A DNA stretch of 46,809 nt from an uncultured Lachnospiraceae bacterium (GTDB lineage: Bacteria > Bacillota > Clostridia > Lachnospirales > Lachnospiraceae): positions 1-46,809 of the forward strand of contig CANRFZ010000020.1 in NCBI GenBank assembly GCA_947630025.1, in the 5' to 3' direction. The notes under the pieces are model-generated. The model saw only the letters and a program-made list of their open reading frames with translations. It had not been told where the DNA came from and did not search any database. The translations under genes were made by a program, and so were the position numbers. The first letter of the stretch is position 1; each line of letters opens with the position of its first letter. Shown here piece by piece: positions 1 through 8,918 of this stretch.

Positions 1-27
1 GGCATCTTTTTTTCTATTAAGACCAGA

Positions 28-64
28 AAAGCACTTCCAGCCTAAGTACTGTTGGAAGTGCTTT
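28..64 (-). terminator. Inverted repeat, likely terminator of the DUF4364 transcript
   Basis: A perfect 12-bp inverted repeat (AAAGCACTTCCA at 28-39, TGGAAGTGCTTT at 53-64) with a 13-nt loop lies about 60 bp past the stop of the minus-strand gene. Read on the minus strand the stem ends in a short T run. It may act in both directions for a gene to the left of the window. Confidence 0.6.
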
Positions 65-122
65 GTCTACAGTCTGAGCAGCTCCAAAGAGCTGCCCCTG
101 CGGTAAAAAACTATTCCGGCAG

Positions 123-638
123 TTAAAAAAGCTGCCCTGTTATGTATTGGTAGATTTCCTGATTTTTCTTCTGCCAGTTGGCGCAGATCGCCGACGCGGT
201 ATCTGCGTCCGGAACGGACAGTGTGATTTCCACCACTTTGACGTCTCTGTCCTTGGCCACCAGATGCGCCTCGTACTCGCCGGAGACCGCCTTGTAGTAG
301 TCGGCCAGAACGGACACTTCGTTGCGCATTTCGATCTCGTTGGCGCGGAAAAATTCGTCGATCTCCGCCTTGATCCCGTCATTGATGCGGTTTTCAAAAA
401 AAGCCAGCGTGGAGCGCCCCTCGTCCGTGATCACCAGATGGGTGCGGTTCCGGTTGGATCTGGCGTAGACCATGTCCGCGTCGATCAATTCCGCAAACAC
501 CTGCTGCAGCGTCAGAAAGTTCGTGTATTCCCTGCCTAATATGAAATCGCCTATCTGCGCTTTGGTCAGGGGAAAATCCACCCGGCTGAGCATATAGAGC
601 ACGATCAGTTTGTAGAAAGTCAGCGGTTCCTGTGTCAT
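123..638 (-). CDS. DUF4364 family protein (winged-helix-like regulator candidate)
   Basis: A 171-residue cytoplasmic protein. The N-terminal half (about residues 5-80) reads like a winged-helix fold: a helix-rich LYMLSRVDFPLTKAQIGDF start, then TLQQVFAELIDADMVYARS and a wing ending HLVITDEGRSTL. The C-terminal half is a mixed alpha/beta domain. This arrangement and length match the DUF4364 family of Clostridia, whose role is not established; a DNA-binding role is inference from the N-terminal pattern. The start is supported by AAAGGA six bases upstream. It follows the malic enzyme gene on the same strand with a 24-bp gap, so the two may be co-transcribed. Confidence 0.8.
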   Translation of the reverse strand: MTQEPLTFYKLIVLYMLSRVDFPLTKAQIGDFILGREYTNFLTLQQVFAELIDADMVYARSNRNRTHLVITDEGRSTLAFFENRINDGIKAEIDEFFRANEIEMRNEVSVLADYYKAVSGEYEAHLVAKDRDVKVVEITLSVPDADTASAICANWQKKNQEIYQYITGQLF

Positions 639-662
639 GCGGCGTCCTTTCTGCCTGCCGTT

Positions 663-1814
663 TTACCGGATATGCGCTTTGACGGCGTCCGCGACGACGC
701 GCGCCACGTTGGGGTTGAACGCCTCCGGCATGATGTTGTCCTCACTTAGTTCGCTTGCGGGCACCAGTCCCGCGATGGCATAGGCGGCGGCCAGCTTCAT
801 CTCCTCTGTGATCTGGGGCGCGCGGCCCTCCAGAGCGCCTTTGAAGATGCCGGGAAAAGCGACCACGTTATTGATCTGGTTCGGGAAGTCGGAACGGCCC
901 GTGCCTACGATTCTGGCGCCCGCCGCCTTCGCCTCGTCCGGCATGATTTCGGGAACGGGGTTGGACATGGCGAACAGGATCGCGTCCCGGTTCATCGTTT
1001 TTACCATATCAGGTGTTACCGTATTGGGGGCGGACACGCCGATAAAGATATCCGCGCCCTTGAAAGCGTCGGCCAGCGTGCCTGTCTCCTGCGCCGGATT
1101 GGTGATTCCCGTCATCTTTTGGAGCACGGGATTGAGGTCGGTGCGCTGCCTGCTGACGATGCCGCCGCGGTTGCACATGATGATATTGGTAAATCCGTCG
1201 TTCAGCAGCAGCTTGGCGATGGCGACGCCGGCGCTTCCCGCGCCGTTCATCACGACTTTGCAGTCCTCCTTGCGCTTGCCGACGATCTTTAACGCATTGA
1301 TCAGGCCCGCCAGCACGACGATGGCCGTACCGTGCTGGTCGTCATGAAAGACGGGAATGTCCAGCGTCGCCTTCAGCCGTTCTTCGATCTCGAAGCAGCG
1401 CGGCGCGCTGATGTCCTCCAGATTGATGCCGCCGAAGCCGGGCGCCAGATAGGTCACGGCTTTGATGATTTCTTCGGTATCCTGCGTGTCCAGACAGATC
1501 GGCACGGCGTTGACGCCGCCGAACTCCTTGAACAGTACGGCCTTTCCTTCCATAACGGGCATGGCGGCGTGGGGGCCGATATTACCCAGACCGAGCACCG
1601 CGCTGCCGTCGGACACAACGGCGATGGTGTTGGACTTCCATGTGTACGTGTAGGCGGCCTCTTTGTGCTCGGCGATCACCCTGCAGGGCTCCGCGACGCC
1701 GGGCGTATAGGCCAGCGACAGATCTTCCCGCGTCTTGACGGGAGATTTGGCTACGGTTTCGAGTTTTCCACACCACTGTTCGTGCAAAAGCAGCGCTTTT
1801 TCGTTAGTTGTCAT
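663..1814 (-). CDS. NAD(P)-dependent malic enzyme (malate to pyruvate and CO2)
   Basis: A 383-residue cytoplasmic enzyme that oxidatively decarboxylates malate to pyruvate. The N-terminal malic domain has the catalytic-tyrosine segment [11 protein letters not shown], the lysine segment [13 protein letters not shown], and the metal-binding EDIS and DDQHGTA motifs. The C-terminal Rossmann domain carries [14 protein letters not shown], and the length fits the short bacterial class. An in-frame ATG lies 12 bases upstream at 1826, but GAGG six bases before the ATG at 1814 makes the latter the better start. It is first in a two-gene minus-strand unit with the DUF4364 gene and diverges from rho. Cofactor preference (NAD or NADP) cannot be settled by eye. 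Confidence 0.93.
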   Translation of the reverse strand: MTTNEKALLLHEQWCGKLETVAKSPVKTREDLSLAYTPGVAEPCRVIAEHKEAAYTYTWKSNTIAVVSDGSAVLGLGNIGPHAAMPVMEGKAVLFKEFGGVNAVPICLDTQDTEEIIKAVTYLAPGFGGINLEDISAPRCFEIEERLKATLDIPVFHDDQHGTAIVVLAGLINALKIVGKRKEDCKVVMNGAGSAGVAIAKLLLNDGFTNIIMCNRGGIVSRQRTDLNPVLQKMTGITNPAQETGTLADAFKGADIFIGVSAPNTVTPDMVKTMNRDAILFAMSNPVPEIMPDEAKAAGARIVGTGRSDFPNQINNVVAFPGIFKGALEGRAPQITEEMKLAAAYAIAGLVPASELSEDNIMPEAFNPNVARVVADAVKAHIR

Positions 1815-1857
1815 AGGGCACCTCATTTCTTAAATCATAATTTAATGTAAAATATCC

Positions 1858-1866
1858 TGTGGATAA
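1858..1866 (-). other. Perfect DnaA-box match in malic enzyme leader
   Basis: TTATCCACA on the minus strand matches the canonical DnaA box and lies between the predicted malic enzyme promoter and its start. Only one copy was noticed here, so an origin is not implied. It may be a regulatory site or chance. Confidence 0.35.
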
Positions 1867-1900
1867 CCTGTGCGGGACACACTTTTGCACCCGCCTTCTT

Positions 1901-1929
1901 ATCATATAATATTTGCTATTTCTGTGCAA
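1901..1929 (-). promoter_or_regulatory. Predicted sigma-A promoter for malic enzyme
   Basis: On the minus strand TTGCAC and TATGAT are separated by 17 bp. Transcription would begin roughly 80 bases before the start codon. Confidence 0.6.
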
Positions 1930-2093
1930 TAACAAAAAAGTGCTTTCTTTTTTGGAAATTATGGTGTATAATGTCCAAAGATGAAAATCTATTTCGGATA
2001 TTTCGGACGGCATTTCAGCATCAGGTAGTAAATCCCTAGACGAAAGAATTTATGCGGCATGAAATATAAAAATACAGGATACAGGAGGAATGT

Positions 2094-3437
2094 ATGAGAG
2101 AAAAATATGAATCGTTGGCGCTGGCCGATCTGAGGGCGATCGCAAAGGGCAGAGGCATCAAAGGCACTTCCACCATGAAGAAGTCGGAGATCGTGGAGGC
2201 GATGCTGGTGCAGGATGAGAAGGACAGGGCGGCAGGCAAAGAGGTGGCGGTGAAGTCCATCCTGCCGCGCCGGGAGAACGCCGAGGAGGAGAAGTTTCCG
2301 GCGGAGCTGGACAGCGGCATTACGGCCCGCGGCATTCTGGAGGTTATGAGCGACGGCTTCGGCTTTATCCGCTGCGAGAATTATCTGCCGGGCGAGAACG
2401 ACGTGTATGTGGCGCCCAGCCAGATCCGCCGCTTCGGTTTAAAAACAGGTGATATTCTGGAGGGCAACACCAGAATCAAGACGCAGAACGAGAAGTTCAG
2501 CGCCCTTTTGTATGTCAAGTCGATCAACGGCTATCCGCCGGAAATCGCCGTGCGCAGGCCGAACTTCGAGGATCTGACGCCGATCTTCCCCAACGAGCGG
2601 CTGAAGCTGGAGACGCCGGGCGCGTCCGTGGCCATGCGGATCATGGATCTGATGAGTCCCGTAGGCAAAGGGCAGAGAGGCATGATTGTCTCCCCGCCGA
2701 AAGCCGGTAAGACGACATTGTTAAAGGAAGTTGCCAAGTCCATCACGAAGACCGCTGCCGACGCGCATCTGATCATACTGCTGATCGACGAGCGGCCCGA
2801 GGAGGTTACGGATATCAAGGAAGCGATCGAGGGGCCCAATGTGGAAGTCATCTACTCCACGTTTGACGAGCTGCCGGAGCATCACAAGCGTGTGTCCGAG
2901 ATGGTGATCGAGCGGGCGAAGCGCCTCGTGGAGCACGGCAGGGATGTGGTGATCCTGCTGGACAGCATCACCCGTCTGACGCGCGCGTACAATCTGGTAG
3001 TGCCGCCCAGCGGACGTACCCTGTCGGGCGGTCTCGATCCCGCGGCCCTGCATATGCCCAAGCGCTTTTTCGGCGCGGCGCGTAATATGCGCGAGGGCGG
3101 CAGCCTGACGGTGCTGGCGACGGCGCTGGTGGACACGGGCAGCAAGATGGACGACGTCGTATACGAGGAGTTTAAGGGAACCGGCAACATGGAGATGGTG
3201 CTCGACAGGAAGTTGTCCGAGAAGCGCGTATTTCCGGCCATCGACATTCCGAAGTCCAGTACCAGACGGGAGGATCTGCTATTGTCGCCCGACGAGCTGG
3301 AGGCGATCAACATCATCCGCAAGGCGTTAAACGGTATGAAGGCGGAGGAAGCCGTGGAGAAGATACTGGATATGTTCGCCAGAACCAAGACGAATTTTGA
3401 GTTTGTCAATATGGTCAAAAAAATAAAATTTCTTTGA
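2094..3437 (+). CDS. rho: Transcription termination factor Rho
   Basis: A 447-residue hexameric RNA helicase that ends transcription at Rho-dependent sites. In order: a Rho N-terminal helical domain (residues 1-45), a short charged linker, a cold-shock-type RNA-binding domain starting GILEVMSDGFGFIR with ENDVYVAPSQIRRFGL, and a RecA-like ATPase core with Walker A SPPKAGKTTLL near residue 205 and Walker B VVILLDSITRLTRAYN. The RNA-binding loops GGLDPAALHMPKRFFGAA and REGGSL are intact. Length is normal for the family. AGGAGG lies eight bases before the ATG. The 5' leader is long (more than 100 bases from a possible TATAAT at 1967-1972), which suits the autoregulation known for rho, though no site was identified. 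Confidence 0.97.
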   Translation: MREKYESLALADLRAIAKGRGIKGTSTMKKSEIVEAMLVQDEKDRAAGKEVAVKSILPRRENAEEEKFPAELDSGITARGILEVMSDGFGFIRCENYLPGENDVYVAPSQIRRFGLKTGDILEGNTRIKTQNEKFSALLYVKSINGYPPEIAVRRPNFEDLTPIFPNERLKLETPGASVAMRIMDLMSPVGKGQRGMIVSPPKAGKTTLLKEVAKSITKTAADAHLIILLIDERPEEVTDIKEAIEGPNVEVIYSTFDELPEHHKRVSEMVIERAKRLVEHGRDVVILLDSITRLTRAYNLVVPPSGRTLSGGLDPAALHMPKRFFGAARNMREGGSLTVLATALVDTGSKMDDVVYEEFKGTGNMEMVLDRKLSEKRVFPAIDIPKSSTRREDLLLSPDELEAINIIRKALNGMKAEEAVEKILDMFARTKTNFEFVNMVKKIKFL

Positions 3438-3471
3438 TTTATGAAATTTTATCATTTTTTTCATAAAACGC

Positions 3472-3500
3472 TTGCATACGCCAAACTCCTATGCTACAAT
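3472..3500 (+). promoter_or_regulatory. Predicted sigma-A promoter for rpmE
   Basis: TTGCAT and TACAAT are separated by 17 bp, about 90 bases before the rpmE start and downstream of rho, so rpmE need not depend on read-through from rho. Confidence 0.7.
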
Positions 3501-3506
3501 GTAAAA

Positions 3507-3588
3507 GCTGCCGGTTCACGGCAGTGCGATGGATGTGAAGATACGGCGGCAACGTCTATTTACTTTTGAGTTTAAAGAGGTGAAAGAG
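3507..3588 (+). promoter_or_regulatory. Structured rpmE leader, possible L31 autoregulatory element
   Basis: The transcribed leader holds the hairpin CTGCCG-gttca-CGGCAG soon after the expected start of transcription, followed by about 60 bases up to the GAGG Shine-Dalgarno. Ribosomal protein leaders for L31 are known in Firmicutes; whether this one fits that family was not tested. Confidence 0.35.
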
Positions 3589-3795
3589 ATGAAGGAAGGA
3601 ATCCATCCTGAGTATTATCAGGCAACCGTAACCTGCAACTGCGGCAATACATTCGTGACCGGTTCGACGAAACCGGAGATTCACGTGGAGGTTTGCTCCA
3701 AATGCCATTCATTCTATACAGGGCAGCAGAAAGCGGCACAGGCCCGCGGACGTATTGATAAGTTCAATAAAAAGTACGGTGTGGAAAACAAATAA
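3589..3795 (+). CDS. rpmE: 50S ribosomal protein L31
   Basis: A 68-residue large-subunit ribosomal protein of the zinc-binding type: CNC near residue 16 and CSKC near residue 37 are the four expected ligands, and the tail [12 protein letters not shown] is typical. The open frame extends 20 codons upstream, but [11 protein letters not shown] is the family's usual start and GAGG lies eight bases before this ATG. It has its own promoter and is closed by an intrinsic terminator. Confidence 0.96.
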   Translation: MKEGIHPEYYQATVTCNCGNTFVTGSTKPEIHVEVCSKCHSFYTGQQKAAQARGRIDKFNKKYGVENK

Positions 3796-3805
3796 GTTTT
3801 TGCGA

Positions 3806-3835
3806 AAAAGGTTGAGGTGCACATCTCAACCTTTT
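3806..3835 (+). terminator. Intrinsic terminator after rpmE
   Basis: A perfect 11-bp stem (AAAAGGTTGAG / CTCAACCTTTT) with an 8-nt loop, ending in four T, starts 10 bases after the rpmE stop. It is nearly symmetrical. Partial read-through into the following gene is likely, since no strong separate promoter was seen. Confidence 0.8.
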
Positions 3836-3858
3836 CTAATATGAATGAGGACCGGCAG

Positions 3859-5013
3859 ATGAGAAGAAAGAAAAAAGAGATGAAATATTCGGGGATAGGT
3901 GGGCAGGCCGTTCTGGAAGGCATCATGATGAAAAACAAAGACCAGTATGCCGTAGCCGTGCGGAAGCCCAACGGAGAGATCGAAGTGGAAGTGGAGCACT
4001 ATGTCGGCATCGCCCACGGCAGCCGTGTGCTGAAGATTCCGTTTATCCGGGGTATCTTCCAGTTTATCGATTCGCTGGCGCTGGGCATGAAGTGTCTCAA
4101 CTTCTCCGCGACCTTCTATGAGGAGGACGAGGGCGGCGAGACGGCTGCGGACAAAGCCTTTAACAAAGTGTTTAAGGACAAGGCGGATAAAGTGTTCGGC
4201 GCTCTTGTCATGATCGTTTCGGTGGCCATCGCGCTGGGCGTTTTTATGGTGCTGCCTTATTATATCACCTCGCTTTTTGAGGAGTATATCAGGAGCGAGT
4301 CGCTGATGGCGATTATCGAGGGCGCGCTGCGCATCGTTATCTTTGTCGTCTATGTGGCCAGCATATCGCTGATGAAGGATATCCGCCGGGTATACAGGTA
4401 CCACGGCGCGGAGCACAAATGTATCAACTGTGTGGAAAAAGGCCGTCCGCTGACGGTGAAAAACGTTATGAAATGCTCGCGGCAGCACAGAAGATGCGGC
4501 ACCAGCTTTCTGCTATTCGTCATGCTGGTCAGCGTGGTGCTTTTCTTCTTTATCCGTGTCGATCATCCCGTGTACCGCGTGCTGCTCCGCATCGCGCTGA
4601 TTCCGGTGATCGCGGGCATCTCCTATGAGATCATCCGTCTGGCGGGCCGGAGCAACAACATTCTGGTGCGGATTCTGTCGGCGCCGGGGATGCTGCTGCA
4701 GAGACTGACCACCAGAGAGCCGGACGAGGGGATGGTGGAAGTGGCCATCGCCGCGGTGGAGGCGGTTTTTGACTGGAAAGCCTATCTGTATGAGGCGTTT
4801 GGCTACGAGGTGGACGACTCTTGGCTCAAAGACGATGAGGAAGGCGCGGATCGCGATGCAGATGCGGACGACACGGATGCAGACGGCGGTGCAGATGCGG
4901 ATGACACCGACGCCGATGACGCCGATGCCGGAGATAACGACACCGCGGACACAGAGACGGACGGCGCGGATGCGGACGATACGGCGGGCACAGAAACGGG
5001 CGACGAGAAATAA
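3859..5013 (+). CDS. DUF1385 family membrane protein
   Basis: A 384-residue integral membrane protein of the DUF1385 family, commonly found between rpmE and prmC in Clostridia; its function is unknown. The conserved start KYSGIGGQAVLEGIMMKNKD and the central RVYRYHGAEHKCINCVE block are present, with several membrane segments (for example VFGALVMIVSVAIALGVFMV and two around the conserved HRRCGTSFLLFVML region). GAGG eight bases upstream supports the ATG at 3859; the ATG at 3841 lacks a site. The last 60 or so residues form an unusual acidic, low-complexity D/A/T/E tail. The prmC ATG follows four bases after the stop. Confidence 0.85.
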   Translation: MRRKKKEMKYSGIGGQAVLEGIMMKNKDQYAVAVRKPNGEIEVEVEHYVGIAHGSRVLKIPFIRGIFQFIDSLALGMKCLNFSATFYEEDEGGETAADKAFNKVFKDKADKVFGALVMIVSVAIALGVFMVLPYYITSLFEEYIRSESLMAIIEGALRIVIFVVYVASISLMKDIRRVYRYHGAEHKCINCVEKGRPLTVKNVMKCSRQHRRCGTSFLLFVMLVSVVLFFFIRVDHPVYRVLLRIALIPVIAGISYEIIRLAGRSNNILVRILSAPGMLLQRLTTREPDEGMVEVAIAAVEAVFDWKAYLYEAFGYEVDDSWLKDDEEGADRDADADDTDADGGADADDTDADDADAGDNDTADTETDGADADDTAGTETGDEK

Positions 5014-5016
5014 CGT

Positions 5017-5892
5017 ATGTTATATAATAAAGATCTGACTTACCGGGAATTGTATCAGCAGGGTTGCAGGGAACTGGCGGCAGCCGGTACGGATGAGGCG
5101 CAGACGGACGCCAGACTGCTTCTGGAGTGGTGCTGCGGCACCGACCGCAATACGCTGCTGGCGCACGGAGACAGGCGGGTTTCCGACGAGGAGTACCGCC
5201 GGTATCAGGCGTGTCTGGCGGAGCGCGCCCGGCATATACCGCTGCAGTACATTACCGGCGAACAGGATTTTATGGGATTGACTTATGAAGTCAACGAAAA
5301 GGTGCTGATTCCCCGGCAGGACACGGAAGTGCTTGTGGAGGAAGTCATGCGGCATCTGCACGACGGCATGAGGATTCTCGATCTGTGTACGGGTTCGGGA
5401 TGTATTCTGGTCAGCCTGCTGCGGTATTCCAACGACTGCACGGGCGTGGCGGCGGATCTGTCGCGGGAGGCGCTGGAGGTGGCCAGACGGAATGCCGCGC
5501 GCATTCTCGGCGCGGACGCGGCGCGGGAGCAGATCGACTACTGCGAGGGCGACCTGTTCGATGCGCTGGAGCATAACGACAGATTTGATATTATCGTGTC
5601 CAATCCCCCTTATATAAAAACGGATGTTATTGAAACACTCATGCCGGAAGTGCGTGACCACGAACCCCGCATGGCACTGGACGGACAGGAGGACGGCCTC
5701 TTTTTTTACAGAAAAATCATCGCGCAGGCGGGCGCATTCCTGACCGGCGGCGGAATGCTTTTTGTGGAGATCGGGTATGATCAGGGTGAGGAAGTCAGCC
5801 GCCTGATGCGGGAGGCGGACTATCACGACGTGGAAGTGGTCAGAGACTTTGCGGGACTGGACAGAGTCGTGTACGGAGGGAAATATGTTTGA
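5017..5892 (+). CDS. prmC: Release factor glutamine methyltransferase
   Basis: A 291-residue SAM-dependent methyltransferase that modifies the glutamine of the GGQ motif in class I release factors. An N-terminal helical domain precedes the Rossmann core with [16 protein letters not shown] and the substrate-binding NPPY motif in [11 protein letters not shown]. The gene sits four bases after the DUF1385 stop without a clear Shine-Dalgarno, so it is probably translationally coupled. Its stop overlaps the start of prfA, which encodes its substrate. Confidence 0.96.
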   Translation: MLYNKDLTYRELYQQGCRELAAAGTDEAQTDARLLLEWCCGTDRNTLLAHGDRRVSDEEYRRYQACLAERARHIPLQYITGEQDFMGLTYEVNEKVLIPRQDTEVLVEEVMRHLHDGMRILDLCTGSGCILVSLLRYSNDCTGVAADLSREALEVARRNAARILGADAAREQIDYCEGDLFDALEHNDRFDIIVSNPPYIKTDVIETLMPEVRDHEPRMALDGQEDGLFFYRKIIAQAGAFLTGGGMLFVEIGYDQGEEVSRLMREADYHDVEVVRDFAGLDRVVYGGKYV

Positions 5893-6961
5893 TAAATTGG
5901 AAGATCTGCTGAGGAAATATGAGGAGATCATGAATGCGCTGAGCGAGCCCGGCGTGGCGGACAATCAGGAACGTTTCCGCGCGCTGATGAAGGAGCAGAG
6001 CGATCTGACGCCTATCGTCGACGCCTACCGGGAATATAAGAAGAACAATCAGGATATCGAGGATTCCCTGGCCATGCTGGAGAGCGAGTCGGACGAGGAG
6101 ATGCGCGAGATGCTGAAAGAGGAGCTGGCGCAGGCGAAGAAGCGCGTCGGAGAGCTGGGGCACGAGCTCAAGATCCTGCTGCTTCCCAAAGATCCCAACG
6201 ACGACAAGAACGTGATCGTGGAGATCCGCGCCGGTGCGGGCGGCGACGAGGCAGCCCTATTCGCGGCGGAGATCTACCGTATGTATGTGCACTATGCGGA
6301 GAGCAGGCGTTGGAAGGTGGAGACGGTGGAGGCCGAGGAAATCGGCATCGGCGGCATGAAAAGCGTGACCTTTATCGTGGACGGGCCGGGGGCCTACTCC
6401 GTGCTGAAATACGAGAGCGGCGTGCACCGCGTCCAGCGCGTGCCGGAGACGGAGAGCGGCGGCAGGATACACACCTCCACGATCAGCGTGGCGGTCATGC
6501 CGGAGATCGACGACGAGATCGATATTGTCATTGATGAAAAGGACATCCGGATCGACGTCATGCGCGCCTCCGGAAACGGCGGCCAGTGCGTGAATACGAC
6601 GGATTCGGCGGTGCGCCTGACGCACTATCCGACGGGCATCGTGGTATACAGCCAGACCGAGAAGTCGCAGATACAGAACAAAGCCAAGGCTTTTGCGCTG
6701 CTGCGCTCAAAACTGTACGACATGGAGCAGCAGCAGAGACATGACGCGGAGGCGGAGCTTCGGAGGAGCCAGATCGGGACGGGCGACCGCTCCGAAAAGA
6801 TCAGGACATACAATTTTCCACAGGGGCGCGTCACCGACCACCGCATCAACCTGACACTGTATAAGCTGGACAAAGTGATGAACGGCGATCTGCAGGAGAT
6901 CATCGATGCGTGCGTGGCCGCTGATCAGGCCGCGAAACTGTCCAAGATGGGCGAGGCGTAA
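5885..6961 (+). CDS. prfA: Peptide chain release factor 1
   Basis: A 358-residue class I release factor reading UAA and UAG. The catalytic GGQ is near residue 232 within [17 protein letters not shown]. The PxT stop-codon motif appears as PET in [19 protein letters not shown], which marks RF1 and not RF2 (SPF). GGAGGG four bases before the ATG at 5885 fixes the start; upstream in-frame codons lie inside prmC. The ATG overlaps the last eight bases of prmC, consistent with a coupled modification pair. Confidence 0.97.
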   Translation: MFDKLEDLLRKYEEIMNALSEPGVADNQERFRALMKEQSDLTPIVDAYREYKKNNQDIEDSLAMLESESDEEMREMLKEELAQAKKRVGELGHELKILLLPKDPNDDKNVIVEIRAGAGGDEAALFAAEIYRMYVHYAESRRWKVETVEAEEIGIGGMKSVTFIVDGPGAYSVLKYESGVHRVQRVPETESGGRIHTSTISVAVMPEIDDEIDIVIDEKDIRIDVMRASGNGGQCVNTTDSAVRLTHYPTGIVVYSQTEKSQIQNKAKAFALLRSKLYDMEQQQRHDAEAELRRSQIGTGDRSEKIRTYNFPQGRVTDHRINLTLYKLDKVMNGDLQEIIDACVAADQAAKLSKMGEA

Positions 6962-6992
6962 AAGACGCGGAAAGAAACGGACGATTTTACAA

Positions 6993-7631
6993 ATGAGAAA
7001 AAAAGAACTGGCGCTGGAAGTGATAGCGCGCCTGAAAAAAGAATACCCGGATGCGGACTGCACGCTGGAATACGATCAGGCGTGGAAACTGCTCGTGAGC
7101 GTGCGGCTGGCGGCGCAGTGTACGGACGCCAGAGTCAATGTCGTAGTGGAAAAGCTATTTGCACAGTACCCTGATGTGGCGTCGCTGGCGGCAGCGCCGG
7201 CGGAGGACATCGAGAGGATCGTCCATCCCTGCGGGCTGGGCCATAGCAAGGCGCGTGATATCAGCGCCTGCATGAAAATACTCCACGAGCAGTATCAGGA
7301 TAAAGTCCCCGATGATTTTGACGCCCTGTTAAAACTGCCCGGCGTAGGCAGAAAGAGCGCCAACCTGATTATGGGGGATGTGTTCGGCAGGCCCGCCATC
7401 GTGACGGATACCCACTGCATCCGCCTGTGCAACAGAATCGGGCTGGTGGACAATATCAAAGAGCCGCAGAAAGTGGAAATGGCACTGTGGAAGATCATTC
7501 CGCCGGAAGAAGGCAGCGACTTCTGCCACCGGCTGGTATGGCACGGCAGGGCGGTCTGCACCGCCAGAACGACACCGTCCTGTGAAAAATGCTGCCTGCG
7601 GGATCTCTGCAGACAGAACGGCGTAAAGTAA
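6993..7631 (+). CDS. nth: Endonuclease III, base-excision DNA glycosylase
   Basis: A 212-residue DNA glycosylase/AP lyase that removes oxidised pyrimidines. The helix-hairpin-helix LPGVGRKSANLIMGDVFG contains the catalytic lysine, and the catalytic aspartate follows in VTDTHCIRLCNR. A C-terminal 4Fe-4S loop is present, but the first cysteine spacing is C-x7-C-x2-C-x5-C, one residue longer than the classical C-x6. The start ATG at 6993 gives the family's usual N-terminus; the ribosome site there is weak. It lies 31 bases after prfA and is probably the last gene of that unit. Confidence 0.93.
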   Translation: MRKKELALEVIARLKKEYPDADCTLEYDQAWKLLVSVRLAAQCTDARVNVVVEKLFAQYPDVASLAAAPAEDIERIVHPCGLGHSKARDISACMKILHEQYQDKVPDDFDALLKLPGVGRKSANLIMGDVFGRPAIVTDTHCIRLCNRIGLVDNIKEPQKVEMALWKIIPPEEGSDFCHRLVWHGRAVCTARTTPSCEKCCLRDLCRQNGVK

Positions 7632-7713
7632 CTTCCTGTATGGCGGGAACATGGCGGAAGCCTAAGCCTCCCGCAAGGCGAAACGCAATCCCGCGCGGTA
7701 TCTGTGCGGCCTG

Positions 7714-8700
7714 TTACGGCGAAGGCACCGCAAACGGCCCGTAATCGTCGCTCTCTGCCGCCGGAATCTTGTGAATACGGTAATACGTCGGCGTGCAGCC
7801 GAGATATTTTTTGAATACTTTATTAAAATAACTAGCGTTATTAAAGCCTACCGACAGGGCCAGATCCGCGATGGACATCGGCTCGTCGGGGTGTTCCATC
7901 ATCTTTCTGGTCGCCTCAAATATGCGGTATTTCATCAGATACTCAAAAGGCGACATCTGCAGGGTGCGCGCGAAGCAGCGGCAGCACTCGCTCTTGCTGA
8001 TATGCACGCTCTCCGCAATCTCATCCAAAGAAATCGGTTCCGCGTGGTGCGTCCTGATGTAGAGCATCGCTTCCTTGACACGCTGCTCGTCCAGCGACGC
8101 ATGGGGCGGCGGCGCGGGCTCCATCTGCGGCAGCTTGCCGATCAGCTCAGACCAGAACCGGCACAGATGCCCCTTAGTCGCGACTTCATAGCCGAAAGGC
8201 TTGGCCATATTGACGGCGATGGCGTCGTTGACGGCGTCCAGCATCCGTTCGTGCCATGCGTTGGACTCGTTGAGCACCAGCATCTTAAACAGGCCGAAGT
8301 TCTGCACCGGCAGAAGGAACTGCGTCTGCAGATAGTTGGCCTTGTGCCCGAACAGAAAATCCGGGTGGAACACAAACGAATAGAACGTGCAGTTTTTGGC
8401 ATCCTGCGACCAGATGGAGTGCATCACGTTCTGGTTGATGATGATGCCCTGCCCCGGCTTCAGCGTGTAGGAGGCGTCGTCAGTGGACACCATGGCAAGC
8501 CCGTCGTTGAGAATCAGGACTTCCATTTCTTCATGCCAGTGCCAGCGGACTCTGTTCATATAGGATTTGCGCAGATCCAGATAAAAAACGTTCACCGGAT
8601 AGTCCAGCGAACCGAAGTGGTTCCGCTCCCGCAGATCGTTGTAGGTCTGCTCGGACATATCCTGCATTGTCAGCATATCCGTAAAACCGTTTTCCTGCAA
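7714..8700 (-). CDS. AraC-family transcriptional regulator with cupin sensor domain
   Basis: About 328 residues. The N-terminal half is a cupin-like ligand-binding domain (WHWHEEMEVLILNDG, then LKPGQGIIINQNVMHSI). The C-terminal 100 residues form the double helix-turn-helix of the AraC family: ISLDEIAESVHISKSECCRC and SIADLALSVGFNNASYFNKV. Such proteins usually control sugar or secondary-metabolite genes; no ligand can be named. There is no ATG near the ribosome site. GGGAGG is eight bases before TTG at 8700, two bases before TTG at 8706, and a first ATG follows at 8676, so a TTG start is likely. It converges with nth; no target operon is adjacent. Confidence 0.85.
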   Translation of the reverse strand: MQENGFTDMLTMQDMSEQTYNDLRERNHFGSLDYPVNVFYLDLRKSYMNRVRWHWHEEMEVLILNDGLAMVSTDDASYTLKPGQGIIINQNVMHSIWSQDAKNCTFYSFVFHPDFLFGHKANYLQTQFLLPVQNFGLFKMLVLNESNAWHERMLDAVNDAIAVNMAKPFGYEVATKGHLCRFWSELIGKLPQMEPAPPPHASLDEQRVKEAMLYIRTHHAEPISLDEIAESVHISKSECCRCFARTLQMSPFEYLMKYRIFEATRKMMEHPDEPMSIADLALSVGFNNASYFNKVFKKYLGCTPTYYRIHKIPAAESDDYGPFAVPSP

Positions 8701-8918
8701 TCGCAACGCCTCCCTTCCGCAGTACCCCTTCCTTTATCTTAACATGAATACACTACGGCGTCAAAAGTATGTTTGCGGGCATGGCGGCATAAGATGAGAG
8801 GAAAGCCGTTAGCAAAAGGGCGGCCCGCCACACAGTCAGACGGTATGGCAGAGCTGCGGTCGACGGACAGCAGGGTACAGAGCGGCTGAAATAGAAAAGG
8901 CTATTCGGTGAGGTGCAT

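Noticed and set aside
1858..1866. Replication origin signal from a DnaA box
   Set aside because: Single box, no cluster, no AT-rich unwinding region and no dnaA or dnaN genes.
7632..7713. Terminator between nth and the AraC gene
   Set aside because: A GCGG...CCGC hairpin with a mismatch is present, but there is no T run on either strand.
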